Both the position numbers and the translations under genes were made by a program. Below the pieces are notes generated by a model. It was not told the origin of the DNA, did not search any database, and saw nothing but the letters and a program-made list of their open reading frames with translations. Shown piece after piece: positions 7,759 through 16,560 of a stretch of 64,000 nucleotides of DNA (position 1 is the first letter of the stretch; every line of letters begins with the position of its first letter). The stretch is from contig NZ_JADMLG010000004.1 in assembly GCF_015674855.1 (NCBI RefSeq), forward strand, positions 186,001 through 250,000, written 5' to 3'. This DNA comes from Nocardia bovistercoris (GTDB lineage: Bacteria > Actinomycetota > Actinomycetes > Mycobacteriales > Mycobacteriaceae).

Positions 7759-8129
7759 GCCTCGATGTGCTCGTCGAAGAGCACAGCGAGGCAATCGAAT
7801 TCGATTTGATATCGCTCGGTCTGCGGTTGCGCATGCTCGGCACCGAAGAATTGACCTGGCGTGATCTGAAAGCGGTGATCGTCTGCGCGCCAACTGATTC
7901 CGCGTTGGCGCGGGTGCGTCGACCCGATGAGCACCAGTGGGGGTTGGAGCAACACCTGCTGGCCGATATGGCGGATTCACTGCGCTGGCTTGTCTGGGCG
8001 AAGACCAAGGATGCGCAGCGCGGCCGCAACCAGCCCGAGCGCATACCCCGGCCGGGTTTGAAGTCGACCGCTGAACGTTACGGCACGGCGGCATCGATCG
8101 TGGATATGGACGACTTCCTCGGCTGGTAG
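7719..8129 (+). CDS. tail assembly chaperone, -1 frameshift extension (gpT-like)
   Basis: This open frame overlaps the end of gpG by 40 bases and has no ribosome site or good start of its own. It is therefore expected as the C-terminal part of a gpG-T fusion made by slippage near 7749, about 219 aa in total. The peptide carries the typical actinophage chaperone pattern: IEFDLISLGLRLR, a GTEELTWRDL segment, W-G-L-x-x-H-L-L-A-D-M-A-D-S-L and WLVWAKTKD, then a Pro/Arg tail. Conservation of this pattern shows that the second frame is used. Confidence 0.8.
   Translation: MACTFRGQPGGILGLDVLVEEHSEAIEFDLISLGLRLRMLGTEELTWRDLKAVIVCAPTDSALARVRRPDEHQWGLEQHLLADMADSLRWLVWAKTKDAQRGRNQPERIPRPGLKSTAERYGTAASIVDMDDFLGW
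7746..7752 (+). promoter_or_regulatory. programmed -1 frameshift slippery site
   Basis: The sequence is GGGGGAA, read in the zero frame as G GGG GAA and after slippage as GGG GGA A. The P-site Gly tRNA can re-pair fully on GGG. The zero frame ends at TAG 7756, three codons after the start of GGG 7747, and the -1 frame continues to 8129. Position and direction match the conserved tail-chaperone frameshift of siphoviruses. Confidence 0.7.
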
Positions 8130-8200
8130 TAGGTCACCGCGGCCATTTCTCACTCACTTTATCGAAGGTTTTGCCAGGCAAGTGAAGGGTTCAATTCATC

Positions 8201-9487
8201 ATGGTAGATGGGAGATCTGCCGGTAGGGCGCTCGTCGACGAATTGTCGCCGGGGGCCATACCGGATCTGGTCGACATGGTCTCCGGCGTGTCGGGAGCGG
8301 GGCAGACGGCATCGGGCTCGGCGGCGATGGGGGATCGCGATACATTGCTTTCGTCGGCGGCCGACATCACGGTGGCCGCCGCTCTTGGCCGACTCGATGG
8401 GCTCGCCACCACCGATCTGTACGCAGGTGACGCGAACAACGCGATTCAGAAGCTCGGCTCCGGGCTCACGGACTTCTCGGCCCAGGTGCTCTCGGTCGGT
8501 GGATTCATCGGCGACGCGAGTGACCGCCTCGCCCGGATGACGGGCGACAGTTGGTTCCAAGCGGCGCCGTCGACCGGTTCGGCGGCGCGGACAGTCGCGT
8601 CGACAACCAAGGCCGGTGGCGGCGCCACAGGCGGATCGACATCGAGTGCCACGCCGACGTGGTCCATGCCGGGTGGGGTCGATGTCGCCCGACTGCTCAC
8701 CGGGGGCGGGAACGCCACGGCGGGTGGTTCATCGAGCGCCACGGCGATTCCGATGATGACACCGGAGCTGTCCGCCCCCACGGACGTGATCCCCGGCGGC
8801 GTATTCCCATTCGGTCCCGCCACATCGGCATCGCCCGGTTCGGACGCGGGATCGTTCACGACACCCGTCGGTGGCCTCTCCGATCTGGCGCCGTATCTCG
8901 GTGTCGGCGCTCCGGCGGTCACGTCGGGCGGTGGGCCGATGCAGTTGGCGGGAGACCTTGCCGCGGGAGCCCAGACGCTTGTCGCGTCGGCGCTCGGCTC
9001 GAACGCCTCGGGTGCGACCGCGAGTCCGGGTGTCGATATCGCGGGAATCGCGGGCAGTGCACTGAGCGGTGCGCTCGCCGGTGCGGGACAGAGCGGTCTG
9101 GTTGGCGCCGTAACCGGCGGACTCGGTGGACTCGCCGCGTCCGCGGGCAGTCAGATCGGTATGGCGATCGGAACCGCGGTCGCGCCCGCCCTCGGGTTCG
9201 CCGCGCCTTTGGCGCCTGTTATCGGACAGATGCTCGGATCGATGGTCGGCAGCACCGCTGCGCAGGCGCTCGCGGTGCCGATCCAGTATCTGGGTCAGTC
9301 CGCGAAAGAGGTGATCGGCACCGGATTCGGTCTCACCGATCTCGCCGAAGGTCCGGGTGCGCGAACAGCTCGCCAGGACATCTACAACTTCAACGGCATG
9401 GACCCCAAGAGCGCCGCCATAGCGGTGGAGCGGGTCAATCGGCGCCGGACGCTGGCGCAGCAACGCGGAGGAGGGCTCGGTCGATGA
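8201..9487 (+). CDS. tape-measure-position protein, unusually short
   Basis: 428 aa. In siphovirus order the gene after the frameshifted chaperones is the tape measure, which sets tail length and fills the tube. The N-terminal 130 residues are Ala/Asp-rich helices, the middle is Gly/Ser/Thr/Ala-rich, and residues of about 280-380 form hydrophobic Gly/Ala segments (LAGAGQSGLVGAVTGGLGGL, then ALGFAAPLAPVIGQMLGSMV) like the membrane-active part of tape measures. The extreme C-terminus carries N396-F-N-G-M-D-P-K-S-A-A...V-E-R-V-N-R-R-R, which recurs near the toxin N-terminus. At the usual 0.15 nm per residue it would specify a tail of roughly 60 nm. Its stop overlaps the next start (ATGA). Confidence 0.68.
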   Translation: MVDGRSAGRALVDELSPGAIPDLVDMVSGVSGAGQTASGSAAMGDRDTLLSSAADITVAAALGRLDGLATTDLYAGDANNAIQKLGSGLTDFSAQVLSVGGFIGDASDRLARMTGDSWFQAAPSTGSAARTVASTTKAGGGATGGSTSSATPTWSMPGGVDVARLLTGGGNATAGGSSSATAIPMMTPELSAPTDVIPGGVFPFGPATSASPGSDAGSFTTPVGGLSDLAPYLGVGAPAVTSGGGPMQLAGDLAAGAQTLVASALGSNASGATASPGVDIAGIAGSALSGALAGAGQSGLVGAVTGGLGGLAASAGSQIGMAIGTAVAPALGFAAPLAPVIGQMLGSMVGSTAAQALAVPIQYLGQSAKEVIGTGFGLTDLAEGPGARTARQDIYNFNGMDPKSAAIAVERVNRRRTLAQQRGGGLGR

Positions 9488-10377
9488 CCCACCAACTATT
9501 GGAGACACACGACACCAAGGTCGTCGTGTGGGATGTCAACGGCAGGGTGTGGCATCTGTCCGGGGTGAACGCCGGACGCGAAGGAGTGCGGCTGTCCAAA
9601 CAGACCGGCTTCATGTTCACGCCGGTGCAGCTGCTGGTTTCGGAGGGCGCGCGCCAGGACGGCGCCACCTTCCAGCGCTCGGTGCGTTCGAAGAAGGAAT
9701 GGGATTTCCTGGTCGTGATCTCGCCGACCGCGAAATCCGCCGCGGCCGTGCCGGTTCGGGATTTCCTCGCGGTGCACGACGCGTGGTTCCGCGGTTGGTC
9801 CACCGACAAACCGGTGACCGTCGGCTACTACACCCGTCATCAGGGCTGGCGCTTCCAGCAGGCGCAGCTGGACGCGGCGCCCGAACCCGTCGGCGATGTC
9901 GATCCGGCGCGCAACGCGTTCGCGGTCTACAAGATGTCGGCCACCGCGATGGACCCACTCGAGCACCACTTCGAGGAGACCTCGGTGTGGACCGACACCG
10001 CCGGGCTCGGCGAAGGCGTGGTCCGCGCGCGCAATGCCGCGGATCAGCCCGCCTGGCCCCGATACACCATGAACGGACCGGGTCGCTGGTCGATTCTGGA
10101 CCCGGTCGGCGGCGACACGCCCCGTTTGGTGCAGACCCCGCTGCTCGGCGCGAACGACACGCTGCGCATCGACACCCATCCTCGGCGCCGCACCGCGCGG
10201 CTCTACACCGATGACGCGCCCGCGGGCCGGAATGTGTGGGCGCAGTTGGCCGGTCGGCACTGGTTGGCATCGCTGCCGCCGTGGAGCGCCACCGACATCA
10301 CCGTGCAGGTCGAGGGCGGGACGACCGCGTCGAGTCTGATCGTCTCGGTTTCGCCGCGATCGTCGAGGCCGTTCTGA
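9484..10377 (+). CDS. distal tail (Dit-like) minor tail protein
   Basis: 297 aa from ATG 9484, overlapping the stop of the tape-measure gene by four bases, which implies translational coupling. The gene follows the tape measure as the distal tail protein does in siphoviruses. The sequence is beta-rich with many Trp residues. It contains the patterns VVWDVNGRVWHLSGVNAG and GFMFTPVQLL, then a second, galectin-like half (WPRYTMNGPGRWSILDP...VDITVQVEGG type). It resembles minor tail proteins that precede Gp37-like hubs in Rhodococcus, Gordonia and Mycobacterium phages. I see no signs of decay. Confidence 0.72.
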   Translation: MTHQLLETHDTKVVVWDVNGRVWHLSGVNAGREGVRLSKQTGFMFTPVQLLVSEGARQDGATFQRSVRSKKEWDFLVVISPTAKSAAAVPVRDFLAVHDAWFRGWSTDKPVTVGYYTRHQGWRFQQAQLDAAPEPVGDVDPARNAFAVYKMSATAMDPLEHHFEETSVWTDTAGLGEGVVRARNAADQPAWPRYTMNGPGRWSILDPVGGDTPRLVQTPLLGANDTLRIDTHPRRRTARLYTDDAPAGRNVWAQLAGRHWLASLPPWSATDITVQVEGGTTASSLIVSVSPRSSRPF

Positions 10378-11993
10378 TGAGCGAGACCTGGGATCCGCAC
10401 GCCGAGGCGCGGCGGATGGACGACGCCTACCGGTCCGAGCAGGCGCAGGCCCGCGACAACGAAGTGCTGGTGCGCTATTGGGACAAATCCCTGCGCGAGA
10501 TCGGCGAGGAGCACAGCTATCTGTCGTTGGAGTTCACCTATCCGCGCAATGCCGCGGGTGGACTGAAGATGATCTGTCCGCGCGACATGGTCCACTTCGA
10601 CCACCTGTTCAACAACAAGGACGGCGAAGACGCGACCATCCCGATCACGGTGAACACCAAGGGTTTCCGCTGGGACGGCTACATCACCAAGGCCTCGCTG
10701 GTGCGCGACGAGAACGGTGTGGAGACCGTCGACATCGAAGCCATCCACGCCTGGAACCACATCGCGACCATCTGCTGCTGGGCCTCCCCGTTCGCGCCGA
10801 TCCTCGCGCAGTTCCCGCGGCACATGATCCAGTTCGGCCCGGTACGCACACTGGTCACCACCTATCTCACCGTGAATCTGATGCGGTTGCAGGCGCCGGG
10901 CTGGGCGCCGACGGATGTCGGTGACGATCCCGACTGGGACGGCGTCGGCAGCACCCTGTTCCCGATCGCGGTGGTCCCGGTCGATCCGTCCACCGACACC
11001 AGTCGGTGGAGTGCGGCCTCGGCCCGCTTCGACATGGCCGACAAACTGTTCATGCCCATGCTCGAGGACTCGGGCGTCATGCTGACGGCCCGGTTCTTCC
11101 TGCCCGGCGAGGACGAACAGCCCGCGCCGGACTGGTTCTTCCTCGACCGGCCGACCGTCGTCCTGGAAACAGTCGACAAATCCGGCATCACCGGCCCGAC
11201 CGGCACGCTGATCGACGGCATCACCTCCTGGCTGGAGGAATTCCTCGACGACGGCACCACCCCGAAGCGGTACCCGAATCTCGATTCGACCACCGAATAC
11301 GAGGCGGTCTACGGCCGAACCGGGCCGCTCGGCACCGTCCAGAACTTTCCGTGGGTCTGGTATTTCGAGGGCGAGTACTCCGGCATCGGGCCGTCGGAGG
11401 TCGCGCTGCACAAGCCGACCGCGACCGATGTCATCGTCGGCGGACGTTCGCCCGGCTGGGTGAACGCCGGTATCGAGATCGCCATCAAGGGTCTGCTGTC
11501 GCTGATCGGCCTCGGCTGGCTGTATCGCGGTCAGCTCAACGACGTGTTCCTGGCCTGGATGGTCTACCGGGACATGGACCGGGTCCGGCGCGCCGGACCC
11601 TACGCCTTCCGTGAGCTCTACATCACCGGCAGCGACAAGGCTTTCACCCTCGACGGTCTCGTCGCCGCCCGCCAGGGCTTGCACCTGACCCGCGGCTACA
11701 CCAGCCACAAGGTGACCGTCGAGGACAACGCGCCGTACCTGCTCGGCAGGGATTTCGGGCTCGGCGACCAGATCGGATTCGCCCTCGATCAGCTGGTCTT
11801 CACCGACTACGTGACCGAGTTGACCTTCGTCGACGATCGCGAGACTCCCGCGACCTGGCAGATCACCGTCGGTGACGGCTCGGACGAGGAGGATTCGGTC
11901 GTCAAGGCGTGGCAGCGGCTCGGCCGGGTGGCCGCCGCGATCAAGGATCTCGCCACCGATGTCGGCGCCGACCTCGACCTGCTCATCTTCTGA
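10377..11993 (+). CDS. Gp37-like tail hub protein
   Basis: 538 aa starting MSETWDPHAEARRMD. The A of the ATG is the last base of the previous stop codon. It matches the actinophage minor tail proteins annotated Gp37-like (after Rhodococcus phage ReqiPepy6), which form the hub or baseplate next to the distal tail protein. Recognisable stretches are YLSLEFTYPRNAAGG, FDHLFNNKDGEDATIPI and DLLIF at the C-terminus. A short hydrophobic segment (about residues 361-385, IEIAIKGLLSLIGLGWLYRG) is typical of these hubs and could help in membrane contact. Its normal length and intact frame argue for a functional tail tip. Confidence 0.75.
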   Translation: MSETWDPHAEARRMDDAYRSEQAQARDNEVLVRYWDKSLREIGEEHSYLSLEFTYPRNAAGGLKMICPRDMVHFDHLFNNKDGEDATIPITVNTKGFRWDGYITKASLVRDENGVETVDIEAIHAWNHIATICCWASPFAPILAQFPRHMIQFGPVRTLVTTYLTVNLMRLQAPGWAPTDVGDDPDWDGVGSTLFPIAVVPVDPSTDTSRWSAASARFDMADKLFMPMLEDSGVMLTARFFLPGEDEQPAPDWFFLDRPTVVLETVDKSGITGPTGTLIDGITSWLEEFLDDGTTPKRYPNLDSTTEYEAVYGRTGPLGTVQNFPWVWYFEGEYSGIGPSEVALHKPTATDVIVGGRSPGWVNAGIEIAIKGLLSLIGLGWLYRGQLNDVFLAWMVYRDMDRVRRAGPYAFRELYITGSDKAFTLDGLVAARQGLHLTRGYTSHKVTVEDNAPYLLGRDFGLGDQIGFALDQLVFTDYVTELTFVDDRETPATWQITVGDGSDEEDSVVKAWQRLGRVAAAIKDLATDVGADLDLLIF

Positions 11994-12017
11994 CCTTGTC
12001 GCCGTGAGGAGAAAACA

Positions 12018-13082
12018 TTGGCAGACATCACTTTTCCAGCGCACATCACCGTTCGCAGCGATCCCGACCCCGACGGCGTGCCAGTCATCACCGCCGATGT
12101 CGCGGTGGCGGGCGACGCCATCGACCTGCCGCTGCCGACCGGGCCGCAGGGGGAGCGCGGGCGACTCGGTCTGCCGCGCAGCACCTTTCGCAAGATGGGC
12201 GCTATCGCCGACGCGGCCGCCCGCCCGAGCGGTCTCGGTCCCGAGGATCGAGGCAAATGGTGGCACCGGCTCGACGACGCCGGTATGGACGTGTGGACCG
12301 GTACGGCATGGCAGCATTCGCCGAGCGCGGTCGGGGCGACGGGGCCGGCGGCCGACGCGAACGTGATCACCGTCACGCAGACCAAGCACGAGGCGAAACT
12401 CACCAATGCCGCGGTGGTCTTCGAAGGATCGACCGCGGCCCAGGAACTCTCGGTCACCGTTCCGGCCGGACCGCGCGGACCCAAGGGCCCGCCCGGTGCG
12501 TCCGGCGCCATCGCAGACGCCGCCGATTACGACGGAACCTCGGGTCGGTCGGCGGGCGGTGTCCTCGGCTATCAGCGCAGCTCGCGCAAGTTCCGGCCGC
12601 TGGCCGCCCCGCTGGCCCGCGGCCCGTGGGCCTGGTACGACACCGATTTCGCCGCCGACCAGGCCGGTGGCTCGGCCCAACTCGTCGCGGGCACCTTCAC
12701 CATGCCCGCGCAGCCGTTCGAGTGGCGGCCGGTCGTCCACGGCCACCTGCTCGCCTACTGCCAGAACAACGGCCAGCAGGCCACGCAGATCAGCGTGCGG
12801 CTCATGCATTCCGAAGGGCAGATCGTGGCGACGGCGCTGCCCGGCGTCAGCGGCAGCGGCTATCTGATGGTGCCGTTCTCGCCCACCTACAGCGACGAGG
12901 ACATGGCGAAATCGCTGTCGCCGAGTTCGACCTTCGCCACGGTTCCGGCGGGACAGCCCATGAACCTGGTCCTCACGGTCGACCGGATCAATGTCAGCAC
13001 GACCAGCACCGGCGAGATCGGCTATCAGCGCGCGGGCGCCTCGCTGGTCGCCTACGCCGTGCCGACCCAGGCAAGGAGGTGA
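12018..13082 (+). CDS. collagen-like tail fibre protein 1
   Basis: 354 aa. It has an N-terminal attachment region, a short Gly-X-Y run (GPQGERGRLGLP), a linker with W-H-R-L-D-D-A-G, a second Gly-X-Y run (GPRGPKGPPGASG) and a C-terminal beta-sandwich of about 170 residues beginning near FRPLAAPLARGPW. The layout repeats in the next two genes, so these are tandem paralogues. Collagen-like repeats force trimers, so a trimeric receptor-binding fibre is likely. A gaggag ribosome site precedes the start. The stop is separated from the next ATG by one base. Confidence 0.72.
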   Translation: MADITFPAHITVRSDPDPDGVPVITADVAVAGDAIDLPLPTGPQGERGRLGLPRSTFRKMGAIADAAARPSGLGPEDRGKWWHRLDDAGMDVWTGTAWQHSPSAVGATGPAADANVITVTQTKHEAKLTNAAVVFEGSTAAQELSVTVPAGPRGPKGPPGASGAIADAADYDGTSGRSAGGVLGYQRSSRKFRPLAAPLARGPWAWYDTDFAADQAGGSAQLVAGTFTMPAQPFEWRPVVHGHLLAYCQNNGQQATQISVRLMHSEGQIVATALPGVSGSGYLMVPFSPTYSDEDMAKSLSPSSTFATVPAGQPMNLVLTVDRINVSTTSTGEIGYQRAGASLVAYAVPTQARR

Positions 13083-13083
13083 A

Positions 13084-14160
13084 ATGTCCACAGTAGGTGA
13101 ATATTTCGAATCGACGATCATCCGCGGCATCGACGAGCGGATCGGCACGCCCGGTGTGGTGCAGGCCATGCACGGCACCCCGCGCGACGGTGCGCTGGAG
13201 CTCATGACCGGCACCGCGGGCCCCGGGGGAGACGCGGGCCCGGCGGGATATCCGTTCCGCTGGGAAGGCGATATCGCGGACCGGGGCGCACTCAACGCGC
13301 TCGCGGCCGGACTCGGTCTCGCGCACGCGGGCAAGGCGTGGCGGGTGGTCTCAACCAACACCCTGATGTATTGGAACGGAACGAGTTTCGACTCCTTCGC
13401 CGAAGCGTTCGGCGGTATGGGCCCGGACGGCCAACCGTGTTCGATCACCATCGGGGCCGTCGACACCGGACCCGTCGGCAGTGATCTCCAGGTCACCGTC
13501 ACCGGCGCCCCGCCGAATCTCACGCTCTCGCTGACCGTTCCGCGCGGGGTCAAGGGCCTCGCGGGTGCGGACGGTCCGCCCGGACCGCTGCGCCAGGCCC
13601 CGGACTACGCCGACGGCACCCACATCGATCGCGCGGTCCCGGTGTGGAACGACGTGACCCAGAAGTGGACGCCCGCCGCGTATCCGGGTCTGCGCGGCCC
13701 GTGGTCGCTCGTCGAGGCCACGGCCTGGGACGGCGGCGCGGGTTTCGCCGCCTCGCAGACCAATGTCGCGACCTCGCCCAACACCATCGCGCAGCTGAAC
13801 ATCCCGGCGCAGGACACAGCATGGCGACCGGTCCTGTCCGGCGGTGTCGCGGTGCGCACCACCGAGGCGTCGAGCAGCTTCACCACGCGCGTCGACGCCG
13901 AGGTGCGGATCGGATCCAACAGCGGCCAACTGGTCGGGATCGGCATCGGCTGGCCCTTCGGACTGGAGAACTACAACCGCTTGCGCCCCTACTTCGGCGC
14001 CAGGATCACCGATCCGACCGGGTCGGTGGGCGTGATCACGGCGGGCACCGCGGTGACCCTGTACGTCGTGCTGCGACGGGGGCAGGGCAGCTCCAACTAC
14101 ACCTACAACCGGACCGGCGCGCAGATCGTGTGCTGGGCACAACCAGTGGCGGCATCATGA
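13084..14160 (+). CDS. collagen-like tail fibre protein 2
   Basis: 358 aa from ATG 13084, with an aaggaggtg site inside the end of the previous gene. It is a paralogue of the 12018 and 14157 products. The shared segments are GDIAD...KAWRVVSTNTLMYWNG...FDSFAEAFG, a Gly-X-Y run (GLAGADGPPGP), the spacer around a PDYADG-type motif and a C-terminal sandwich starting with PWSLVEA. The conserved Trp/Tyr block resembles carbohydrate-contacting folds but is not a family I can name. The next start overlaps its stop by four bases. Confidence 0.7.
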   Translation: MSTVGEYFESTIIRGIDERIGTPGVVQAMHGTPRDGALELMTGTAGPGGDAGPAGYPFRWEGDIADRGALNALAAGLGLAHAGKAWRVVSTNTLMYWNGTSFDSFAEAFGGMGPDGQPCSITIGAVDTGPVGSDLQVTVTGAPPNLTLSLTVPRGVKGLAGADGPPGPLRQAPDYADGTHIDRAVPVWNDVTQKWTPAAYPGLRGPWSLVEATAWDGGAGFAASQTNVATSPNTIAQLNIPAQDTAWRPVLSGGVAVRTTEASSSFTTRVDAEVRIGSNSGQLVGIGIGWPFGLENYNRLRPYFGARITDPTGSVGVITAGTAVTLYVVLRRGQGSSNYTYNRTGAQIVCWAQPVAAS

Positions 14161-15203
14161 CCGACGACCAGAACATCGTCTTCGACGACGACATCATGAT
14201 CACCATGCGCGGGGTGTCCGACTCGGTCGGTCTGCCCTACACGGTGAACCCGATGGAGATCGTTGACCGTCAGGCCCTGGTCGAGATCCGCGAGGGCCCG
14301 ACCGGCCAGGTCGGACCGGACGGCGACCCGGCGTGGCCGTGGCTGTGGCAGGGCGATATCGCCGACACCGCGTCTCTTTTCGCCCTCGCGCCGACCACCG
14401 CCGACGCGCGCAAGGCGTGGCGGGTGGTCGCCGAGAACAGTGTCTACTACTGGACCGGACTCGAATTCATCGCGTTCGCCGACGCTTTCGGCGCGGCCGG
14501 ACGCAAAGGCGCGCCGAACGTGCTCACCGGGTCGGGTGTCACGGGCGCGACCGGATCTGCGGCCGCCGCCGAGATCATCGGCGCCGCACCGAATCAGCAG
14601 CTGCGCATCACCTTCCCGCGCGGTGCGACCGGCGACGCGGGCGCACCCGGCGGCCCTGGCCGCATTCAGGATTCCAGCGATATCCTGATCGACGACGACC
14701 ATCCGCTCGGTCAGGACTACGTGCTGTCCTGGAGCACCGCGCTCGGCAAGTTCCGTCCGGTGCCGAGTCCGGCGCCCGCCGGGCCGTGGGCCATCGCAAG
14801 CAACCAGTTCACCGGCGGCACAAACCTTTCCGAGGCGGTGCGGACCGTCGCCACCGCGACCATTCCGGCCCAGCCGGTGCCGTGGCGACCGCGCGTCGAG
14901 GGCGGGCTCACCGTCCAGACCCACGTCGCCGCCCTCGGCGCCGCGCGCTGCGATATCGAGGTGCGCATCGGCAGTCCCGAGGGCGAACTGGTCGGCTACG
15001 GCTACGCCCTCGGCGCAAGCAATATCGTCCGCTCGCCGATCCTCCCTCGGTTCGAGTACGTCCTCGCACCCACCTCGACGCTCGGCGTCGTCCCCGCGAA
15101 CCAGACGACCACGCTCTACGTCCTCGTGCGCCGGGTCGGCACCGCGAACTACAGCATCGTCACCACCGGCGCGCAGCTCATCGTCTACGCCGAAACGGTC
15201 TAG
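14157..15203 (+). CDS. collagen-like tail fibre protein 3
   Basis: 348 aa from ATG 14157, overlapping the previous stop (ATGA). It is the third member of the fibre family, with a Gly-X-Y run near residue 50 (GPTGQVGPDGDP), the GDIADTASL...KAWRVVAENSVYYWTG block, a second collagen-like run (GATGDAGAPGGPG) and a C-terminal beta-sandwich (PWRPRVEGG, RIGSPEGELVGYGY). Divergence is spread along the protein, so it is an old duplication. A 22-bp palindrome lies behind it. Confidence 0.7.
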   Translation: MTDDQNIVFDDDIMITMRGVSDSVGLPYTVNPMEIVDRQALVEIREGPTGQVGPDGDPAWPWLWQGDIADTASLFALAPTTADARKAWRVVAENSVYYWTGLEFIAFADAFGAAGRKGAPNVLTGSGVTGATGSAAAAEIIGAAPNQQLRITFPRGATGDAGAPGGPGRIQDSSDILIDDDHPLGQDYVLSWSTALGKFRPVPSPAPAGPWAIASNQFTGGTNLSEAVRTVATATIPAQPVPWRPRVEGGLTVQTHVAALGAARCDIEVRIGSPEGELVGYGYALGASNIVRSPILPRFEYVLAPTSTLGVVPANQTTTLYVLVRRVGTANYSIVTTGAQLIVYAETV

Positions 15204-15229
15204 CGGCGAACGCCTTCCACCGAGTCACC

Positions 15230-15251
15230 GGGCAGTCGCGCGCGACTGCCC
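15230..15251. promoter_or_regulatory. 22-bp perfect palindrome between fibre genes
   Basis: The arms GGGCAGTCGCG and CGCGACTGCCC meet without a loop, 26 bases after the stop of fibre 3 and 22 bases before the next ATG. As RNA it forms a strong hairpin without a U tract. It may protect mRNA ends, act as an attenuator or bind a protein; the sequence alone does not choose. Confidence 0.5.
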
Positions 15252-15273
15252 GCCGTCCGAAAGGCATTGATCC

Positions 15274-16560
15274 ATGGCTGATCTGCCCCCACTGAAATAC
15301 GGAAAGGTCGTCGGGCGCTTCCTCGCCAACATCAGCGACGGCCCCGACATCGGCGACCTGCCCGAATTCCCGCCGCTGAGCGGAACGGTGACCTTCCTCG
15401 CCGAAGCGCCGAAGGTGCTGGTCGCCGCCGCGCAACCCGCCCCGGCGACCTACGTCCAGCTGCCCGAGCACTACGAATGCTCGCTCGACGAATTCGGCTA
15501 CCTCACCTGGCGCGGACGCCGCGGGGTGCGGCTGGTCGCACCGAGCGCCGACACCAACCCCTCGGACTGGACCTGGCGGGTCACCTTCGACCTGTCCTAC
15601 GACGGTGCGCGGGTTCCGCTGGAGTCCTTCAGTTTTCACGTGCCCGAATATGTCGCGGGACCGGATGCCGAGAATCCCGACACCGGGTCGATCGGCCTGG
15701 TCGATCTCACCCTGGTCTCGCCCGTCCCCGCCTCCGCGGGTGACGCGGTGGTCCTCGGACCGCGCGGCGAGGGCCTCAAGATCGACGGCCGGGTCGCCAC
15801 CTATTCGGCTTTGCCCGCGACCCCCGCCGAAGGCGCGCAGTACGTGGTCGCCGCCGACAACCTGCTCTACGTGTATCACGCGGCTGCGGGCGGGTGGCTG
15901 CCCAACGGCCAGGGAGTCGTCATCCGCGGACCCATCGGCGCGAGCGACTGGGCGAGCATCTCGGGTAAGCCAACGACATTCGCCCCGATCATCGGCGCCA
16001 CCGCGACCACCGCGGTCGCGGGCGACGATCCGCGCCTCACCAACGCGCGCACCCCCGTCTCGCACACCCACCCGGCCGCGCAGATCTCCGATTCGACCGC
16101 GACCGGCCGTTCCGTGCTGACCGCCGCCGACGCCGCGGCCGCCCGCACCGCCATCGGCACCATCGCGAGCACCGACACCCGGCTGACCGACACCAGGACC
16201 CCGACCCTCACCGGCCAGATCTACGACATCGCCCTCAAATCGCACGGCGGCAATCGCGCCACCGGCGCCGGGAACATCATGCCCGAGGGCCTGCGGTTGG
16301 AACGCAAGGTCACCGTCAGTTCGGTGACCTACCGCGGCGAGACCGCGGGCACCGGCAACCTCGTGGTGGAACTGCGCCAGAACGGCGCCGCGGTGTCGGG
16401 CACGTCGGCGACCATCGCCGCCGCCAATCACGCCGCCGACACCACGGTCACCGGAACGTGGGTGTTCAACGCGGGCGACCGGATCACCGTCTACGTCACC
16501 ACGGCCGACAGCCCGGCCGGGAAGGGGCTGCAGGCGAGCCTCAAAGGGGTGACGTCCTGA
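15274..16560 (+). CDS. minor tail protein / tip fibre
   Basis: 428 aa. The N-terminal half (GKVVGRFLANISDGPDIGD, then FLAEAPKVLVA) and a conserved Y-L-T-W-R-G-R-R-G segment match minor tail proteins found after the hub in actinophages. The middle has WASISGKPTTFAP followed by a V-S-H-T-H-P-A-A-Q-I-S-D run, which is the repeat-like linker typical of tail-fibre shafts. The C-terminal 120 residues are beta-rich and probably form a knob (RLERKVTVSSVTYRGET...NLVVELRQNG). The stop overlaps the next ATG by one base. Confidence 0.7.
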   Translation: MADLPPLKYGKVVGRFLANISDGPDIGDLPEFPPLSGTVTFLAEAPKVLVAAAQPAPATYVQLPEHYECSLDEFGYLTWRGRRGVRLVAPSADTNPSDWTWRVTFDLSYDGARVPLESFSFHVPEYVAGPDAENPDTGSIGLVDLTLVSPVPASAGDAVVLGPRGEGLKIDGRVATYSALPATPAEGAQYVVAADNLLYVYHAAAGGWLPNGQGVVIRGPIGASDWASISGKPTTFAPIIGATATTAVAGDDPRLTNARTPVSHTHPAAQISDSTATGRSVLTAADAAAARTAIGTIASTDTRLTDTRTPTLTGQIYDIALKSHGGNRATGAGNIMPEGLRLERKVTVSSVTYRGETAGTGNLVVELRQNGAAVSGTSATIAAANHAADTTVTGTWVFNAGDRITVYVTTADSPAGKGLQASLKGVTS

